This document shows positions 7,870 through 17,111 of a stretch of 64,000 bases of DNA, in pieces. The position numbers and the translations under genes are program-made. Position 1 is the first letter of the stretch. Each line of letters starts with the position of its first letter. Source of the DNA: Pseudomonas alkylphenolica (GTDB taxonomy: Bacteria > Pseudomonadota > Gammaproteobacteria > Pseudomonadales > Pseudomonadaceae); contig NZ_CP009048.1 of the NCBI RefSeq assembly GCF_000746525.1, positions 2,349,501 through 2,413,500 on the forward strand. The letters are read 5' to 3'. The notes beneath the pieces are model-generated. The model saw only the letters and a program-made list of their open reading frames with translations. It was not told the origin of the DNA and did not search any database.

Positions 7870-9346
7870 ACAGCCTGAACCAGGCGCTGATGTCGTGCGC
7901 CTGGGTGGGAGCGAGCTTGCCTCGCGAAGCGATGTGTTTGAAAAAACGCAATCGCGGGGCAAGCCCGCTCCCACCGGCCCGGTCATATACGACTGGCGCC
8001 CTGAAGATCCCGCATTCTGGGGGCGTAGCGGCAAGAAAACCGCCACCCGCAACCTGTGGATTTCGATTCCCGCACTGCTGCTGGCCTTTGCCGTGTGGAT
8101 GGTCTGGAGCACGGTGATCGTGCGCCTGAACGCCATCGGCTTCACCTTCAGCACCGACCAGCTGTTCTGGCTGGCAGCCTTGCCGGGGCTGTCTGGCGCT
8201 ACCTTGCGGGTGTTCTACTCGTTCATGGTGCCGATCTTCGGCGGCCGCCGCTGGACCGCCCTGAGCACCGCCTCGCTGCTGCTGCCGACGCTGTGGATGG
8301 GCTTTGCCGTACAAGACCCGAGCACCCCCTACAGTGTGTTCGTGATGATTGCCCTGCTGTGCGGCTTTGGCGGCGGCAACTTCGCCTCGAGCATGTCCAA
8401 CATCAGCTTCTTCTATCCCAAGTCGCAGCAAGGCACGGCACTGGGCCTGAATGCCGGGCTGGGTAACCTCGGCGTCTCGGTGATGCAGTTCGCCGTGCCG
8501 CTGGTGATCACCTTCGGTGTGTTCGGTGTACTCGGCGGGCAACCCCAGGTGCTGGCCGACGGCAGCCAGTTGTGGCTGCAGAACGCCGGCTTCCTGTGGG
8601 TGCCGTTCATCATCGCCGTGACCTTGCTGGCCTGGTTCGGCATGAACGATTTGTCCAGCGCCAAGGCCTCGTTCAGCGAGCAGGCGGTGATTTTCAAGCG
8701 CAAGCACAACTGGCTGATGTGCTGGCTGTACCTGGCCACCTTCGGTTCGTTCATCGGCTTCTCCGCGGCCTTCCCGATGCTGATCAAGACCTCGTTCCCC
8801 GAGGTCAACGCCCTGGCTTTCGCCTTCCTCGGCCCGCTGGTTGGTGCCCTGGTACGCCCCTTGGGCGGCTGGGTGGCCGACAAGTTCGGCGGCGCCCGGG
8901 TGACCCTGTGGAACTTCGTGCTGATGATCGTGATGGTCTTCGGTGTGCTGCACTTCATCCCGCAGCAGGGCGCAGCCGGCAACTTCTACGGCTTCCTCGG
9001 CATGTTCATGCTGCTGTTCTTCACCACCGGCATCGGCAACGGTTCGACCTTCCGCATGATCCCGGTGATCTTCCGCACCCTGCATGAAAAGGCCGCCGCC
9101 GGCAAAGGCGCGAAGGGCCACGATCAGGCGCTGAAAAACGCCGGCAAGGAATCCGCTGCGGTGCTCGGTTTCAGTTCGGCCATGGGGGCCTTTGGCGCCT
9201 TCTTCATTCCCAAGACGTTCGGCAGTTCGATGGCCATGACCGGTAGCCCGGCGCTGGCTTTCTACATGTTCGTCGGTTTTTACCTGAGCTGCATTGTCGT
9301 GACCTGGTGGTGGTACGCGCGCAAAGGCGCCGAAGCACCCTGCTGA
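7856..9346 (+). CDS. narK2: Nitrate/nitrite transporter, NarK2-like, with REP-encoded N-terminal insert
   Basis: 496 residues, about 28 more than I expect for the family. AAGGAGA precedes the ATG at 7856. The core begins near residue 43 with DWRPEDPAFW and RNLWISIPALLLAF, as in other NarK2 proteins. Nitrate signature segments are near residues 170-185 (GFGGGNFASSMSN) and 405-435. Residues of about 16-41 (LGGSELASRSDV...RGKPAPTGP) are encoded by an inverted REP pair at 7903-7976 that keeps the reading frame. Type 2 porters are credited with nitrate/nitrite exchange during respiration. The insert lies in the cytoplasmic N-terminus before TM1, so it may be tolerated. Confidence 0.9.
   Translation: MSVLKQPEPGADVVRLGGSELASRSDVFEKTQSRGKPAPTGPVIYDWRPEDPAFWGRSGKKTATRNLWISIPALLLAFAVWMVWSTVIVRLNAIGFTFSTDQLFWLAALPGLSGATLRVFYSFMVPIFGGRRWTALSTASLLLPTLWMGFAVQDPSTPYSVFVMIALLCGFGGGNFASSMSNISFFYPKSQQGTALGLNAGLGNLGVSVMQFAVPLVITFGVFGVLGGQPQVLADGSQLWLQNAGFLWVPFIIAVTLLAWFGMNDLSSAKASFSEQAVIFKRKHNWLMCWLYLATFGSFIGFSAAFPMLIKTSFPEVNALAFAFLGPLVGALVRPLGGWVADKFGGARVTLWNFVLMIVMVFGVLHFIPQQGAAGNFYGFLGMFMLLFFTTGIGNGSTFRMIPVIFRTLHEKAAAGKGAKGHDQALKNAGKESAAVLGFSSAMGAFGAFFIPKTFGSSMAMTGSPALAFYMFVGFYLSCIVVTWWWYARKGAEAPC
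7903..7976. repeat. REP inverted pair inside narK2
   Basis: The left unit GGGTGGGAGCGAGCTTGCCT and the right unit ATCGCGGGGCAAGCCCGCTC face each other across a short spacer. This is the same REP family found between genes elsewhere in the window. Here it lies wholly within the narK2 coding sequence, and its length change keeps the frame open. Confidence 0.93.
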
Positions 9347-9415
9347 CAGGACCCGAATTCAACTTTTGCGTGGGTGGGGCACAGAACCCCGCAGCAAGCC
9401 TGAGAGGAAAGCATC

Positions 9416-12400
9416 ATGAGTCATCTGCTCGATCAATTGCGGTTCTTCAACCGCAAGCAAAACGAGTTTTCCGACGGTCACGGCGAGACTCGCAAAGAGT
9501 CGCGCGACTGGGAGAACGTCTACCGTTCACGCTGGCAGTACGACAAGATCGTGCGCTCCACCCACGGGGTGAACTGCACCGGCTCCTGCTCGTGGAAAAT
9601 CTACGTGAAGAACGGCCTGATCACCTGGGAAACCCAGCAGACCGACTACCCGCGGACCCGCAACGACCTGCCCAACCACGAACCGCGCGGCTGCCCGCGG
9701 GGCGCCAGCTACAGCTGGTACATCTACAGCGCCAACCGTCTGAAGTACCCGAAGATCCGCAAGCCGCTGCTTAAATTGTGGCGTGAAGCGCGCCAGAGCA
9801 TGGCACCGGTCGAGGCCTGGGCGAGCATTGTCGAGAACAAGGCCAAGGCCGATTCGTACAAGAGCAAGCGCGGCATGGGCGGCTTTATCCGCTCCAGCTG
9901 GGATGAAGTCACCGAGATCATCGCTGCAGCCAACGTCTATACCGTCAAGCAGTACGGCCCTGACCGGGTGGTGGGCTTCTCGCCGATCCCGGCAATGTCG
10001 ATGGTCAGCTACGCCGCCGGTGCCCGTTACCTGTCGCTGATCGGCGGCACCTGCCTGAGCTTCTACGACTGGTACTGCGACCTGCCACCGGCTTCGCCGA
10101 TGGTCTGGGGCGAGCAGACCGACGTGCCGGAATCGGCCGACTGGTACAACTCCAACTACATCATTGCCTGGGGCTCCAACGTCCCGCAGACCCGTACCCC
10201 GGATGCGCACTTCTTCACCGAGGTGCGCTACAAGGGCACCAAGACCGTGGCCATCACCCCCGACTACTCGGAAGTGGCCAAGCTCACCGACCTGTGGCTC
10301 AACCCCAAGCAGGGCACCGACGCGGCCCTGGCCCAGGCGTTCAACCATGTAATCTTCAAAGAATTCCACCTCGACCAGCCAAGCGCCTATTTCACCGAAT
10401 ACGCCAAGCGTTACACCGACCTGCCAGTGCTGGTGCTGCTCAAGCCCATGCTGGGCACCGCACCGGGCGCTGGGTATCAGCCGGACCGCTTCCTGCGGGC
10501 CTCGGACCTGGCCGACAACCTTGGTCAGGAAAACAACCCCGAGTGGAAAACCATCGCTCTCGATGCCGACGGCGAGCTGGTCTCACCGCAAGGTTCGATC
10601 GGCTATCGCTGGGGCGAGCAGGGCAAGTGGAACATCCTGCCGCGTGAAGGCGGCGCCGGTCGCGAGATCGACCTGACCCTGAGCCTGATCGGTGGCGACG
10701 TCGCCGAAGTGGCCTTCCCGTACTTCGCCGGCGAATCCCACGAGCACTTCCAGCATGTCGCCGGTGATGCCGTGCAATACCGCCGCGTACCGGTGCGCAG
10801 CCTGACCCTGGCCGACGGTAGCCAGGTCAAGGTCGCCACCGTGTTCGACCTGTCGGCAGCTAACCTGGCCATCGACCGCGGCCTGGGTGGCGCCAACGTC
10901 GCCCGCGATTATGACGACGCCAGTGTGCCCGGCACCCCGGCCTGGCAGGAGCAGATCACTGGCGTCAGCCGCGAAAAAGCCATCCAGATCGCCCGCGAAT
11001 TTGCCGACAACGCCGACAAGACCCGTGGCCGCTCGATGATCATCGTCGGTGCGGCGATGAACCACTGGTACCACATGGACATGAACTACCGCGGGCTGAT
11101 CAACATGCTCATGCTCTGCGGTTGCGTCGGCCAGACCGGTGGCGGCTGGGCCCACTATGTCGGCCAGGAAAAACTGCGTCCGCAGTGCGGCTGGCTGCCA
11201 CTGGCCTTCGGCCTGGACTGGAACCGTCCGCCACGGCAGATGAACGGCACCAGCTTCTTCTATGCCCATAGCTCGCAGTGGCGCCACGAGAAGATGAACA
11301 TGCACGACGTGCTCTCGCCGCTGGCCGACAAGAGTCAGTTCCCCGAGCACGCCCTGGACTACAACATCCGCGCCGAACGCGCCGGCTGGCTGCCCAGCGC
11401 GCCACAGCTCAACCGTAACCCGCTGGACATCTGCCGCGATGCCGCCGCCGCTGGCATGGCGCCGAAAGACTACGTGGTCAAGGGCTGGCAGGACGGCAGC
11501 CTGCGTTTTGCTTGCGAACAGCCGGACAACCCGGTGAACTTTCCGCGCAACATGTTCATCTGGCGCTCCAACCTGCTCGGCTCCTCGGGCAAGGGCCACG
11601 AGTACATGCTCAAGTACCTGCTCGGCACCCGCAACGGCGTGATGAACGAAGACATCGGCCAGGTCGGCGACTGCAAGCCGCAGGAAGCCGAATGGGTCGA
11701 CGAGGGCGCCATCGGCAAGCTCGACCTGGTCACCACCCTGGACTTCCGCATGTCTTCGACCTGCGTGTATTCCGACATTGTCCTGCCGACCGCGACCTGG
11801 TACGAGAAGGACGACATGAACACCTCGGACATGCACCCCTTCATCCACCCGCTGTCGGCGGCTATCGATCCGGCCTGGGAATCGCGTTCCGACTGGGAAA
11901 TCTACAAGGGCATCGCCAAGGCTTTTTCGAAGATGGCCGAGGGGCATCTGGGCATCGAACAGGACCTGGTCACCGTACCGCTGATGCACGACAGCGTCGG
12001 CGAACTGGCCCAGCCGTTCGGCGGCACCGACTGGAAAACCGCGGGCGTCGCGCCGCAGCCCGGCAAGAACGCGCCGAACATCCAGGTGGTCGAGCGCAAC
12101 TACCCGAACATCTACAAGCAGTTCACCTCGCTCGGCCCGCTGCTGGAAAAACTCGGCAACGGCGGCAAGGGCATCAACTGGAACACCGATGAGGAAGTGA
12201 AATTCCTCGGTGAGCTGAACTACCGCGAGAACGACGCGGGCATCAGCCAGGGCCGGCCGAAGATCGATACCGCGATCGATGCGGCGGAAGTCATCCTCTC
12301 GCTGGCCCCGGAAACCAACGGCCATGTGGCGGTCAAGGCCTGGGCGGCATTGTCCGAGTTCACCGGCATCGACCACAGCCACCTGGCGCTGTCCAAGGCG

Positions 12401-13183
12401 CACGAGGCGATTCGCTTCCGCGATATCCAGGCGCAGCCGCGCAAGATCATCTCCAGCCCGACCTGGTCGGGGCTCGAGGACGATCATGTCAGCTACAACG
12501 CCGGCTACACCAACGTCCACGAGAACATCCCGTGGCGCACCATCACCGGCCGCCAGCAGTTCTACCAGGATCACCCGTGGATGCAGGCTTTCGGTGAGCA
12601 GCTGATGAGCTACCGGCCACCGGTCAACACCCAGACCATCGCCGCGGTGAAAGGCAAGCGCAGCAACGGCCACACCGAAATCGTCCTGAACTGGATCACC
12701 CCGCACCAGAAGTGGGGCATCCACAGCACCTACAGCGACAACCTGCTGATGCTCACCCTCAGCCGTGGCGGGCCGATTGTCTGGCTTTCGGAAATCGACG
12801 CACAGCGCGCCGGTATCGAGGACAACGACTGGATCGAGTGCTTCAACGCCAACGGTGCGCTGACCGCCCGCGCGGTGGTCAGCCAGCGGGTCAAGGAAGG
12901 CATGGTGATGATGTACCACGCCCAGGAACGGATCGTGAACGTACCCGGCTCGGAAACCACCAAGACCCGCGGCGGCCACCACAACTCGGTGACCCGCGTG
13001 GTGCTCAAACCGACCCACATGATCGGCGGCTATGCCCAGCAGGCCTATGGGTTCAACTATTACGGCACGGTCGGTTGCAACCGCGACGAATTCGTCGTGG
13101 TACGCAAGATGGCCAAGGTCGACTGGCTCGACGGATCGCGCGGCGATGAGCTGCCACGTCCGCTGCCGACCGAGATGGAATAA
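9416..13183 (+). CDS. narG: Respiratory nitrate reductase alpha subunit NarG
   Basis: 1255 residues. This is the catalytic subunit, with bis-MGD molybdenum and one [4Fe-4S] cluster (FS0), on the cytoplasmic face. FS0 ligands are H50, C54 and C58 (STHGVNCTGSC) plus the Cys in EPRGCPRG near 93. Asp222 in DWYCDLPPASP matches the Mo ligand of E. coli NarG. The C-terminal MoCo-binding domain is intact (RGGPIVWLSEID, HHNSVTRV). GAGAGGAAA precedes the ATG. It is complete and of standard length, followed 11 bp later by narH. Confidence 0.97.
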   Translation: MSHLLDQLRFFNRKQNEFSDGHGETRKESRDWENVYRSRWQYDKIVRSTHGVNCTGSCSWKIYVKNGLITWETQQTDYPRTRNDLPNHEPRGCPRGASYSWYIYSANRLKYPKIRKPLLKLWREARQSMAPVEAWASIVENKAKADSYKSKRGMGGFIRSSWDEVTEIIAAANVYTVKQYGPDRVVGFSPIPAMSMVSYAAGARYLSLIGGTCLSFYDWYCDLPPASPMVWGEQTDVPESADWYNSNYIIAWGSNVPQTRTPDAHFFTEVRYKGTKTVAITPDYSEVAKLTDLWLNPKQGTDAALAQAFNHVIFKEFHLDQPSAYFTEYAKRYTDLPVLVLLKPMLGTAPGAGYQPDRFLRASDLADNLGQENNPEWKTIALDADGELVSPQGSIGYRWGEQGKWNILPREGGAGREIDLTLSLIGGDVAEVAFPYFAGESHEHFQHVAGDAVQYRRVPVRSLTLADGSQVKVATVFDLSAANLAIDRGLGGANVARDYDDASVPGTPAWQEQITGVSREKAIQIAREFADNADKTRGRSMIIVGAAMNHWYHMDMNYRGLINMLMLCGCVGQTGGGWAHYVGQEKLRPQCGWLPLAFGLDWNRPPRQMNGTSFFYAHSSQWRHEKMNMHDVLSPLADKSQFPEHALDYNIRAERAGWLPSAPQLNRNPLDICRDAAAAGMAPKDYVVKGWQDGSLRFACEQPDNPVNFPRNMFIWRSNLLGSSGKGHEYMLKYLLGTRNGVMNEDIGQVGDCKPQEAEWVDEGAIGKLDLVTTLDFRMSSTCVYSDIVLPTATWYEKDDMNTSDMHPFIHPLSAAIDPAWESRSDWEIYKGIAKAFSKMAEGHLGIEQDLVTVPLMHDSVGELAQPFGGTDWKTAGVAPQPGKNAPNIQVVERNYPNIYKQFTSLGPLLEKLGNGGKGINWNTDEEVKFLGELNYRENDAGISQGRPKIDTAIDAAEVILSLAPETNGHVAVKAWAALSEFTGIDHSHLALSKAHEAIRFRDIQAQPRKIISSPTWSGLEDDHVSYNAGYTNVHENIPWRTITGRQQFYQDHPWMQAFGEQLMSYRPPVNTQTIAAVKGKRSNGHTEIVLNWITPHQKWGIHSTYSDNLLMLTLSRGGPIVWLSEIDAQRAGIEDNDWIECFNANGALTARAVVSQRVKEGMVMMYHAQERIVNVPGSETTKTRGGHHNSVTRVVLKPTHMIGGYAQQAYGFNYYGTVGCNRDEFVVVRKMAKVDWLDGSRGDELPRPLPTEME

Positions 13184-13194
13184 GGAGTGCTGTC

Positions 13195-14733
13195 ATGAAG
13201 ATTCGTTCACAAGTTGGCATGGTCCTGAACCTGGACAAATGCATCGGCTGTCACACCTGTTCGATCACCTGCAAGAACGTCTGGACCAGCCGTGAAGGCA
13301 TGGAATACGCCTGGTTCAACAACGTCGAAACCAAGCCTGGGGTCGGTTACCCGAAAGAGTGGGAGAACCAGGACAAGTGGAAGGGCGGCTGGGTCCGCAA
13401 CAGCAACGGCAGCATCAACCCGCGCATCGGCGGCAAGTTCCGGGTGCTGGCGAACATCTTCGCCAACCCTGACCTGCCAGGCCTTGACGATTACTACGAG
13501 CCGTTCGACTTCGATTACCAGCACCTGCATACCGCGCCTTTGGGCGAGCATCAACCGACGGCGCGGCCGCGCTCGCTGGTGTCGGGCAAGCGCATGGAAA
13601 AGATCGAGTGGGGTCCGAACTGGGAAGAAATCCTCGGCACCGAGTTCGCCAAGCGCCGCAAGGACAAGAACTTCGACCAGATCCAGGCCGACATCTACGG
13701 TGAGTACGAAAACACCTTCATGATGTACCTGCCGCGCCTGTGCGAGCACTGTCTGAACCCGGCCTGTGCGGCATCGTGCCCGAGCGGGGCGATCTACAAG
13801 CGTGAGGAAGACGGCATTGTCCTGATCGACCAGGAGAAGTGCCGCGGCTGGCGCATGTGCATCAGCGGCTGCCCGTACAAGAAGATCTACTTCAACTGGA
13901 AAAGCGGCAAGTCCGAGAAGTGCATCTTCTGCTACCCACGGATCGAAGCCGGCATGCCTACGGTCTGTGCCGAAACCTGTGTCGGACGTATCCGTTACCT
14001 CGGTGTGCTGCTGTACGACGCCGACCGCATCAGCGAAGTGGCCAGCACGGCCAACGAGCATGATCTGTACGAGAAGCAGCTGGAGATCTTCCTCGATCCG
14101 AACGATCCGGCAGTGATTCGCCAGGCCCTGAAAGATGGCGTGCCGCAGTCGGTGATCGACGCCGCGCAACGCTCGCCGGTGTACAAGATGGCCGTTGACT
14201 GGAAGCTGGCGCTGCCGCTGCACCCTGAGTACCGCACCTTGCCGATGGTCTGGTACGTACCGCCACTGTCGCCGATCCAGAACGCGGCCGCTGCGGGCAC
14301 CGTGGGCATGAACGGGGTGATCCCGGATGTCGACAGCCTGCGCATTCCGCTGCGCTACCTGGCCAACCTGCTCACCGCCGGTGACGAGAAACCGGTCAAG
14401 CGTGCGCTCAAACGCCTGCTGGCCATGCGCGCCTACAAACGTGCCGAACAGGTTGAAGGTGTGCAGGACCTGCAGGTGTTGAAAGACGTTGGCTTGAGCG
14501 TGAACCAGGTCGAGGAGATGTACCGCTACCTGGCCATCGCCAACTACGAGGACCGCTACGTGGTGCCGAGCGCGCACCGTGAAGAGGCCATGAGCGACGC
14601 CTTCGCCGAACGTTCCGGGTGCGGCTTCAGCTTTGGCAGCGGCTGCAGCGGTAGCTCCGACACCAACATGTTCGGGGCGAAGAAGGCCAACCGCCGCGAC
14701 ATCCTCAAAACCGTACAGTTGTGGGAGGACTGA
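13195..14733 (+). CDS. narH: Respiratory nitrate reductase beta subunit NarH
   Basis: 512 residues. It is the electron-transfer subunit carrying three [4Fe-4S] and one [3Fe-4S] cluster, linking NarI haems to NarG. Cys groups are C16/C19/C22/C26 (CIGCHTCSITC), C183/C186/C191/C195 (CEHCLNPACAASC), C216-W219-C222-C226 (CRGWRMCISGC, where Trp replaces a Cys as expected for the [3Fe-4S] site) and CIFCYPRIEAGMPTVCAETC. The C-terminus carries a Gly/Ser/Cys-rich patch (SGCGFSFGSGCSGSSD). All cluster ligands are present. Confidence 0.97.
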   Translation: MKIRSQVGMVLNLDKCIGCHTCSITCKNVWTSREGMEYAWFNNVETKPGVGYPKEWENQDKWKGGWVRNSNGSINPRIGGKFRVLANIFANPDLPGLDDYYEPFDFDYQHLHTAPLGEHQPTARPRSLVSGKRMEKIEWGPNWEEILGTEFAKRRKDKNFDQIQADIYGEYENTFMMYLPRLCEHCLNPACAASCPSGAIYKREEDGIVLIDQEKCRGWRMCISGCPYKKIYFNWKSGKSEKCIFCYPRIEAGMPTVCAETCVGRIRYLGVLLYDADRISEVASTANEHDLYEKQLEIFLDPNDPAVIRQALKDGVPQSVIDAAQRSPVYKMAVDWKLALPLHPEYRTLPMVWYVPPLSPIQNAAAAGTVGMNGVIPDVDSLRIPLRYLANLLTAGDEKPVKRALKRLLAMRAYKRAEQVEGVQDLQVLKDVGLSVNQVEEMYRYLAIANYEDRYVVPSAHREEAMSDAFAERSGCGFSFGSGCSGSSDTNMFGAKKANRRDILKTVQLWED

Positions 14734-14735
14734 GC

Positions 14736-15491
14736 ATGCGCATCCTTAAAGTGATTTCGCTGCTGCTCGATTACCCGACCGAGACCCTGGTCGCCGGCCG
14801 TGATGAACTGGAACAGGCGATCCTTCAGGCGCGGGAAATCAGCCCGCGTCAGCGCGGTGCGCTGTTCGAACTGCTGGAGCTGATCTGCAACAACGACCTG
14901 ATGGATGGCCAGGAGCACTACGGTGCGCTGTTCGGCCGAGGCCGGGCGCTGTCGCTGCTGCTGTTCGAGCATGTGCATGGCGAGTCGCGCGACCGTGGCC
15001 AGGCCATGGTCGACATGCTCGCGCAGTATGAAGAGGCGGGCTTTGCCATCGGCGTCAAGGAGCTGCCGGACTATATCCCGTTGTACCTGGAATACCTCTC
15101 GACCCGCGACGACCTCGAGGCCCGCGAGGGCCTGGCCGATGTCGCGCACCTGCTGGCCTTACTCGCCGCGCGTCTGGAGGAGCGCGAGAGCGCCTACGCC
15201 AGTTGCTTCCGCGCGCTGTTGCAGATCGCCGGTGCCGAACCGCACCAGGCCGTGGCCGACCTGCGTGAACAGGTCGCCGCCGAGCAGCGCGACGACTCCC
15301 TCGAAGCCCTGGACAAGATCTGGGAAGAGGAGGCGGTGGATTTTCTCAAGGCCGAGCAGCAAGAGCGTTGCAGCGCCATGCCAAGTGCGCCGGGCAAGGC
15401 CCGCGAAGAAAGCGCGGTACCGCTGCACTGGGTTGATTTTCAGCATCAAGGGCCTGCCAGCGCGCAGGCTACGGAGGTGGGCAATGTCTAA
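14736..15491 (+). CDS. narJ: Nitrate reductase assembly chaperone NarJ
   Basis: 251 residues, all-helical TorD/NarJ family. This cytoplasmic chaperone holds NarG while the molybdenum cofactor and FS0 cluster are inserted and is not part of the final enzyme. It contains the LPDYIPLYLEYLS family motif near residue 110. GGGAGGACTGAGC precedes the ATG at 14736; longer in-frame starts are not supported. Its last 8 bases overlap narI. Confidence 0.94.
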   Translation: MRILKVISLLLDYPTETLVAGRDELEQAILQAREISPRQRGALFELLELICNNDLMDGQEHYGALFGRGRALSLLLFEHVHGESRDRGQAMVDMLAQYEEAGFAIGVKELPDYIPLYLEYLSTRDDLEAREGLADVAHLLALLAARLEERESAYASCFRALLQIAGAEPHQAVADLREQVAAEQRDDSLEALDKIWEEEAVDFLKAEQQERCSAMPSAPGKAREESAVPLHWVDFQHQGPASAQATEVGNV

Positions 15492-16164
15492 ATGGAATCT
15501 GTTGGCGTTCGGGGTGTATCCCTATATTGCTCTGGCGATCTGCCTGCTGGGCAGCTGGGCGCGTTTCGACCTGTCGCAGTACACCTGGAAGGCCAGCTCC
15601 AGCCAGATGCTCTCCGGGCGCGGCATGCGCGCAGCGAGCAACCTGTTTCACGTTGGCGTGCTGTTCGTCCTGGCCGGGCACTTTGTCGGCCTGCTGACCC
15701 CGGCTTCGGTCTATCACCATGTGATCAGCACTGAAAACAAGCAACTGCTGGCGATGGTCTCGGGCGGCTTTTTCGGCCTGCTGTGCCTGATCGGCTTGAT
15801 CATGCTGATCCACCGGCGCCTGACCGATCCACGGGTTCGCGCCACCTCCAACACGTCGGACATCCTGATCCTGCTGGTGCTGTTGGCGCAGTTGGTGCTC
15901 GGTTTGCTGACCATCGTCGCCTCCACCGGACACATGGACGGCTCGGTGATGGTGATGCTTGCCGAGTGGGCGCAGAACACCGTGCTGTTGCGTCCGGTAG
16001 AGGCCGCGGCCGCCATTGCCCCGGTCAGCCTGGTGTACAAGCTGCACGTGTTCCTGGGCCTGACCCTGTTCGTGCTGTTCCCCTTCACCCGCCTGGTACA
16101 CATCGTCAGTGCACCGGTCTGGTACCTGGGACGGCGCTATCAAATCGTTCGGCAGAAAATCTGA
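15484..16164 (+). CDS. narI: Respiratory nitrate reductase gamma subunit NarI (cytochrome b)
   Basis: 226 residues with five membrane helices. It oxidises quinol at the periplasmic side and passes electrons through two b haems to NarH. Haem ligands are H56 and H66 (FHVGVLFVLAGH) and the pair in YKLHVFLGLTLFVLFPFTRLVH near 187 and 205. The ATG at 15484 overlaps narJ by 8 bp; upstream in-frame codons are just narJ read in another frame. Confidence 0.96.
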   Translation: MSKWNLLAFGVYPYIALAICLLGSWARFDLSQYTWKASSSQMLSGRGMRAASNLFHVGVLFVLAGHFVGLLTPASVYHHVISTENKQLLAMVSGGFFGLLCLIGLIMLIHRRLTDPRVRATSNTSDILILLVLLAQLVLGLLTIVASTGHMDGSVMVMLAEWAQNTVLLRPVEAAAAIAPVSLVYKLHVFLGLTLFVLFPFTRLVHIVSAPVWYLGRRYQIVRQKI

Positions 16165-16174
16165 GGAGGTTGTC

Positions 16175-17089
16175 ATGTCAAGCGGATGTGGATGTGGCGG
16201 TGGTAATGGCGGCGGTGGTTGCGCCTCTTCAACAGTCGTTGAACCCGAGCTGGCGGTAGAGGCGGTGGAAATCGCAGCACCAGCGCAGTTGATTGCCAGC
16301 AGCGAACAGGAGTGGCCGATCATCAGCGTCAATGCGCTGCCGATCAGCCCTCAGGCCATGGCCCAGGAGCTGCAATATCACCCGGCAGCGGACCGTGAGG
16401 AGGCAGTATTCATGGCCGCCCGCGCCCTGGTGATCCGCGAGCTGTTGCAACAGCGGATCGCCGAACTGGGCCTGTCGCTGCAGGTCGGCGCGGGGGAGAA
16501 CGAAGAGGAAGCGGCCACACGTTTGCTGCTGGAGCGCGAGGTGCAGGTGCCCGAGTGTGACGAGGCCACCTGCCTGCGTTACTACGACAGCAACCGCGGG
16601 CGCTTTCACAGCGCGCCGCTGCTGGCGGTACGGCACATTCTGCTCGAATGTGCCCCGGACGATGCCGAGGCGCGCAGCCAGGCACTGGTTCAGGCCGAGA
16701 TCCTGCAGCAACGTCTGGCGCAATTCCCCGAGCAGTTTGCCGAGCTTGCGTTGAAGCACTCGGCTTGCCCGTCGAAAGCGCAGGGCGGGGAACTGGGGCA
16801 GATCAGCAAGGGCCAGACGGTGCCGGAGCTGGAACGGCAGCTGTTCACCCTGGCCCCGGGGCTGGCCGACAAACCGCTGGAAAGCCGCTATGGCTGGCAT
16901 GTCATCAGCGTCGACCAACGCATCGAAGGCCAGCAACTGCCGTATGAGGCGGTCGCTACGGCGATCCGCACCCAGCTGCAACAGGGCGTGTGGCAGAAGG
17001 CGGTGGTTCAGTACCTGCAGACCCTGATCGGTGCTGCGGATATTCGCGGTATCCAGCTACAGGGCGCTGATTCGCCGCTGGTGCAGTAA
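16175..17089 (+). CDS. PpiC-type peptidyl-prolyl isomerase of the nar operon
   Basis: 304 residues. A parvulin-type rotamase domain spans about 150-260 ([48 protein letters not shown]). It follows a SurA/NifM-like helical region. The N-terminus is a Cys/Gly-rich stretch ([18 protein letters not shown]) with no signal peptide, so the protein is probably cytoplasmic. GAGGAGG precedes the ATG at 16175. A PpiC gene at this place is also known in the P. aeruginosa nar operon. It probably helps NarGHI mature. The Cys-rich head might bind metal, which is inference. Confidence 0.85.
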   Translation: MSSGCGCGGGNGGGGCASSTVVEPELAVEAVEIAAPAQLIASSEQEWPIISVNALPISPQAMAQELQYHPAADREEAVFMAARALVIRELLQQRIAELGLSLQVGAGENEEEAATRLLLEREVQVPECDEATCLRYYDSNRGRFHSAPLLAVRHILLECAPDDAEARSQALVQAEILQQRLAQFPEQFAELALKHSACPSKAQGGELGQISKGQTVPELERQLFTLAPGLADKPLESRYGWHVISVDQRIEGQQLPYEAVATAIRTQLQQGVWQKAVVQYLQTLIGAADIRGIQLQGADSPLVQ

Positions 17090-17111
17090 CCAGGTAAGCA
17101 AGGGGAATGTG

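Noticed and set aside
10583..13018. 811-residue open frame antisense to narG
   Set aside because: It lies fully opposite an intact narG, has no family motifs and reflects high-GC third-position bias.
14905..15483. N-terminal extension of narI to 419 residues
   Set aside because: The extra codons are narJ in another frame; the ATG at 15484 gives the normal 226-residue NarI.
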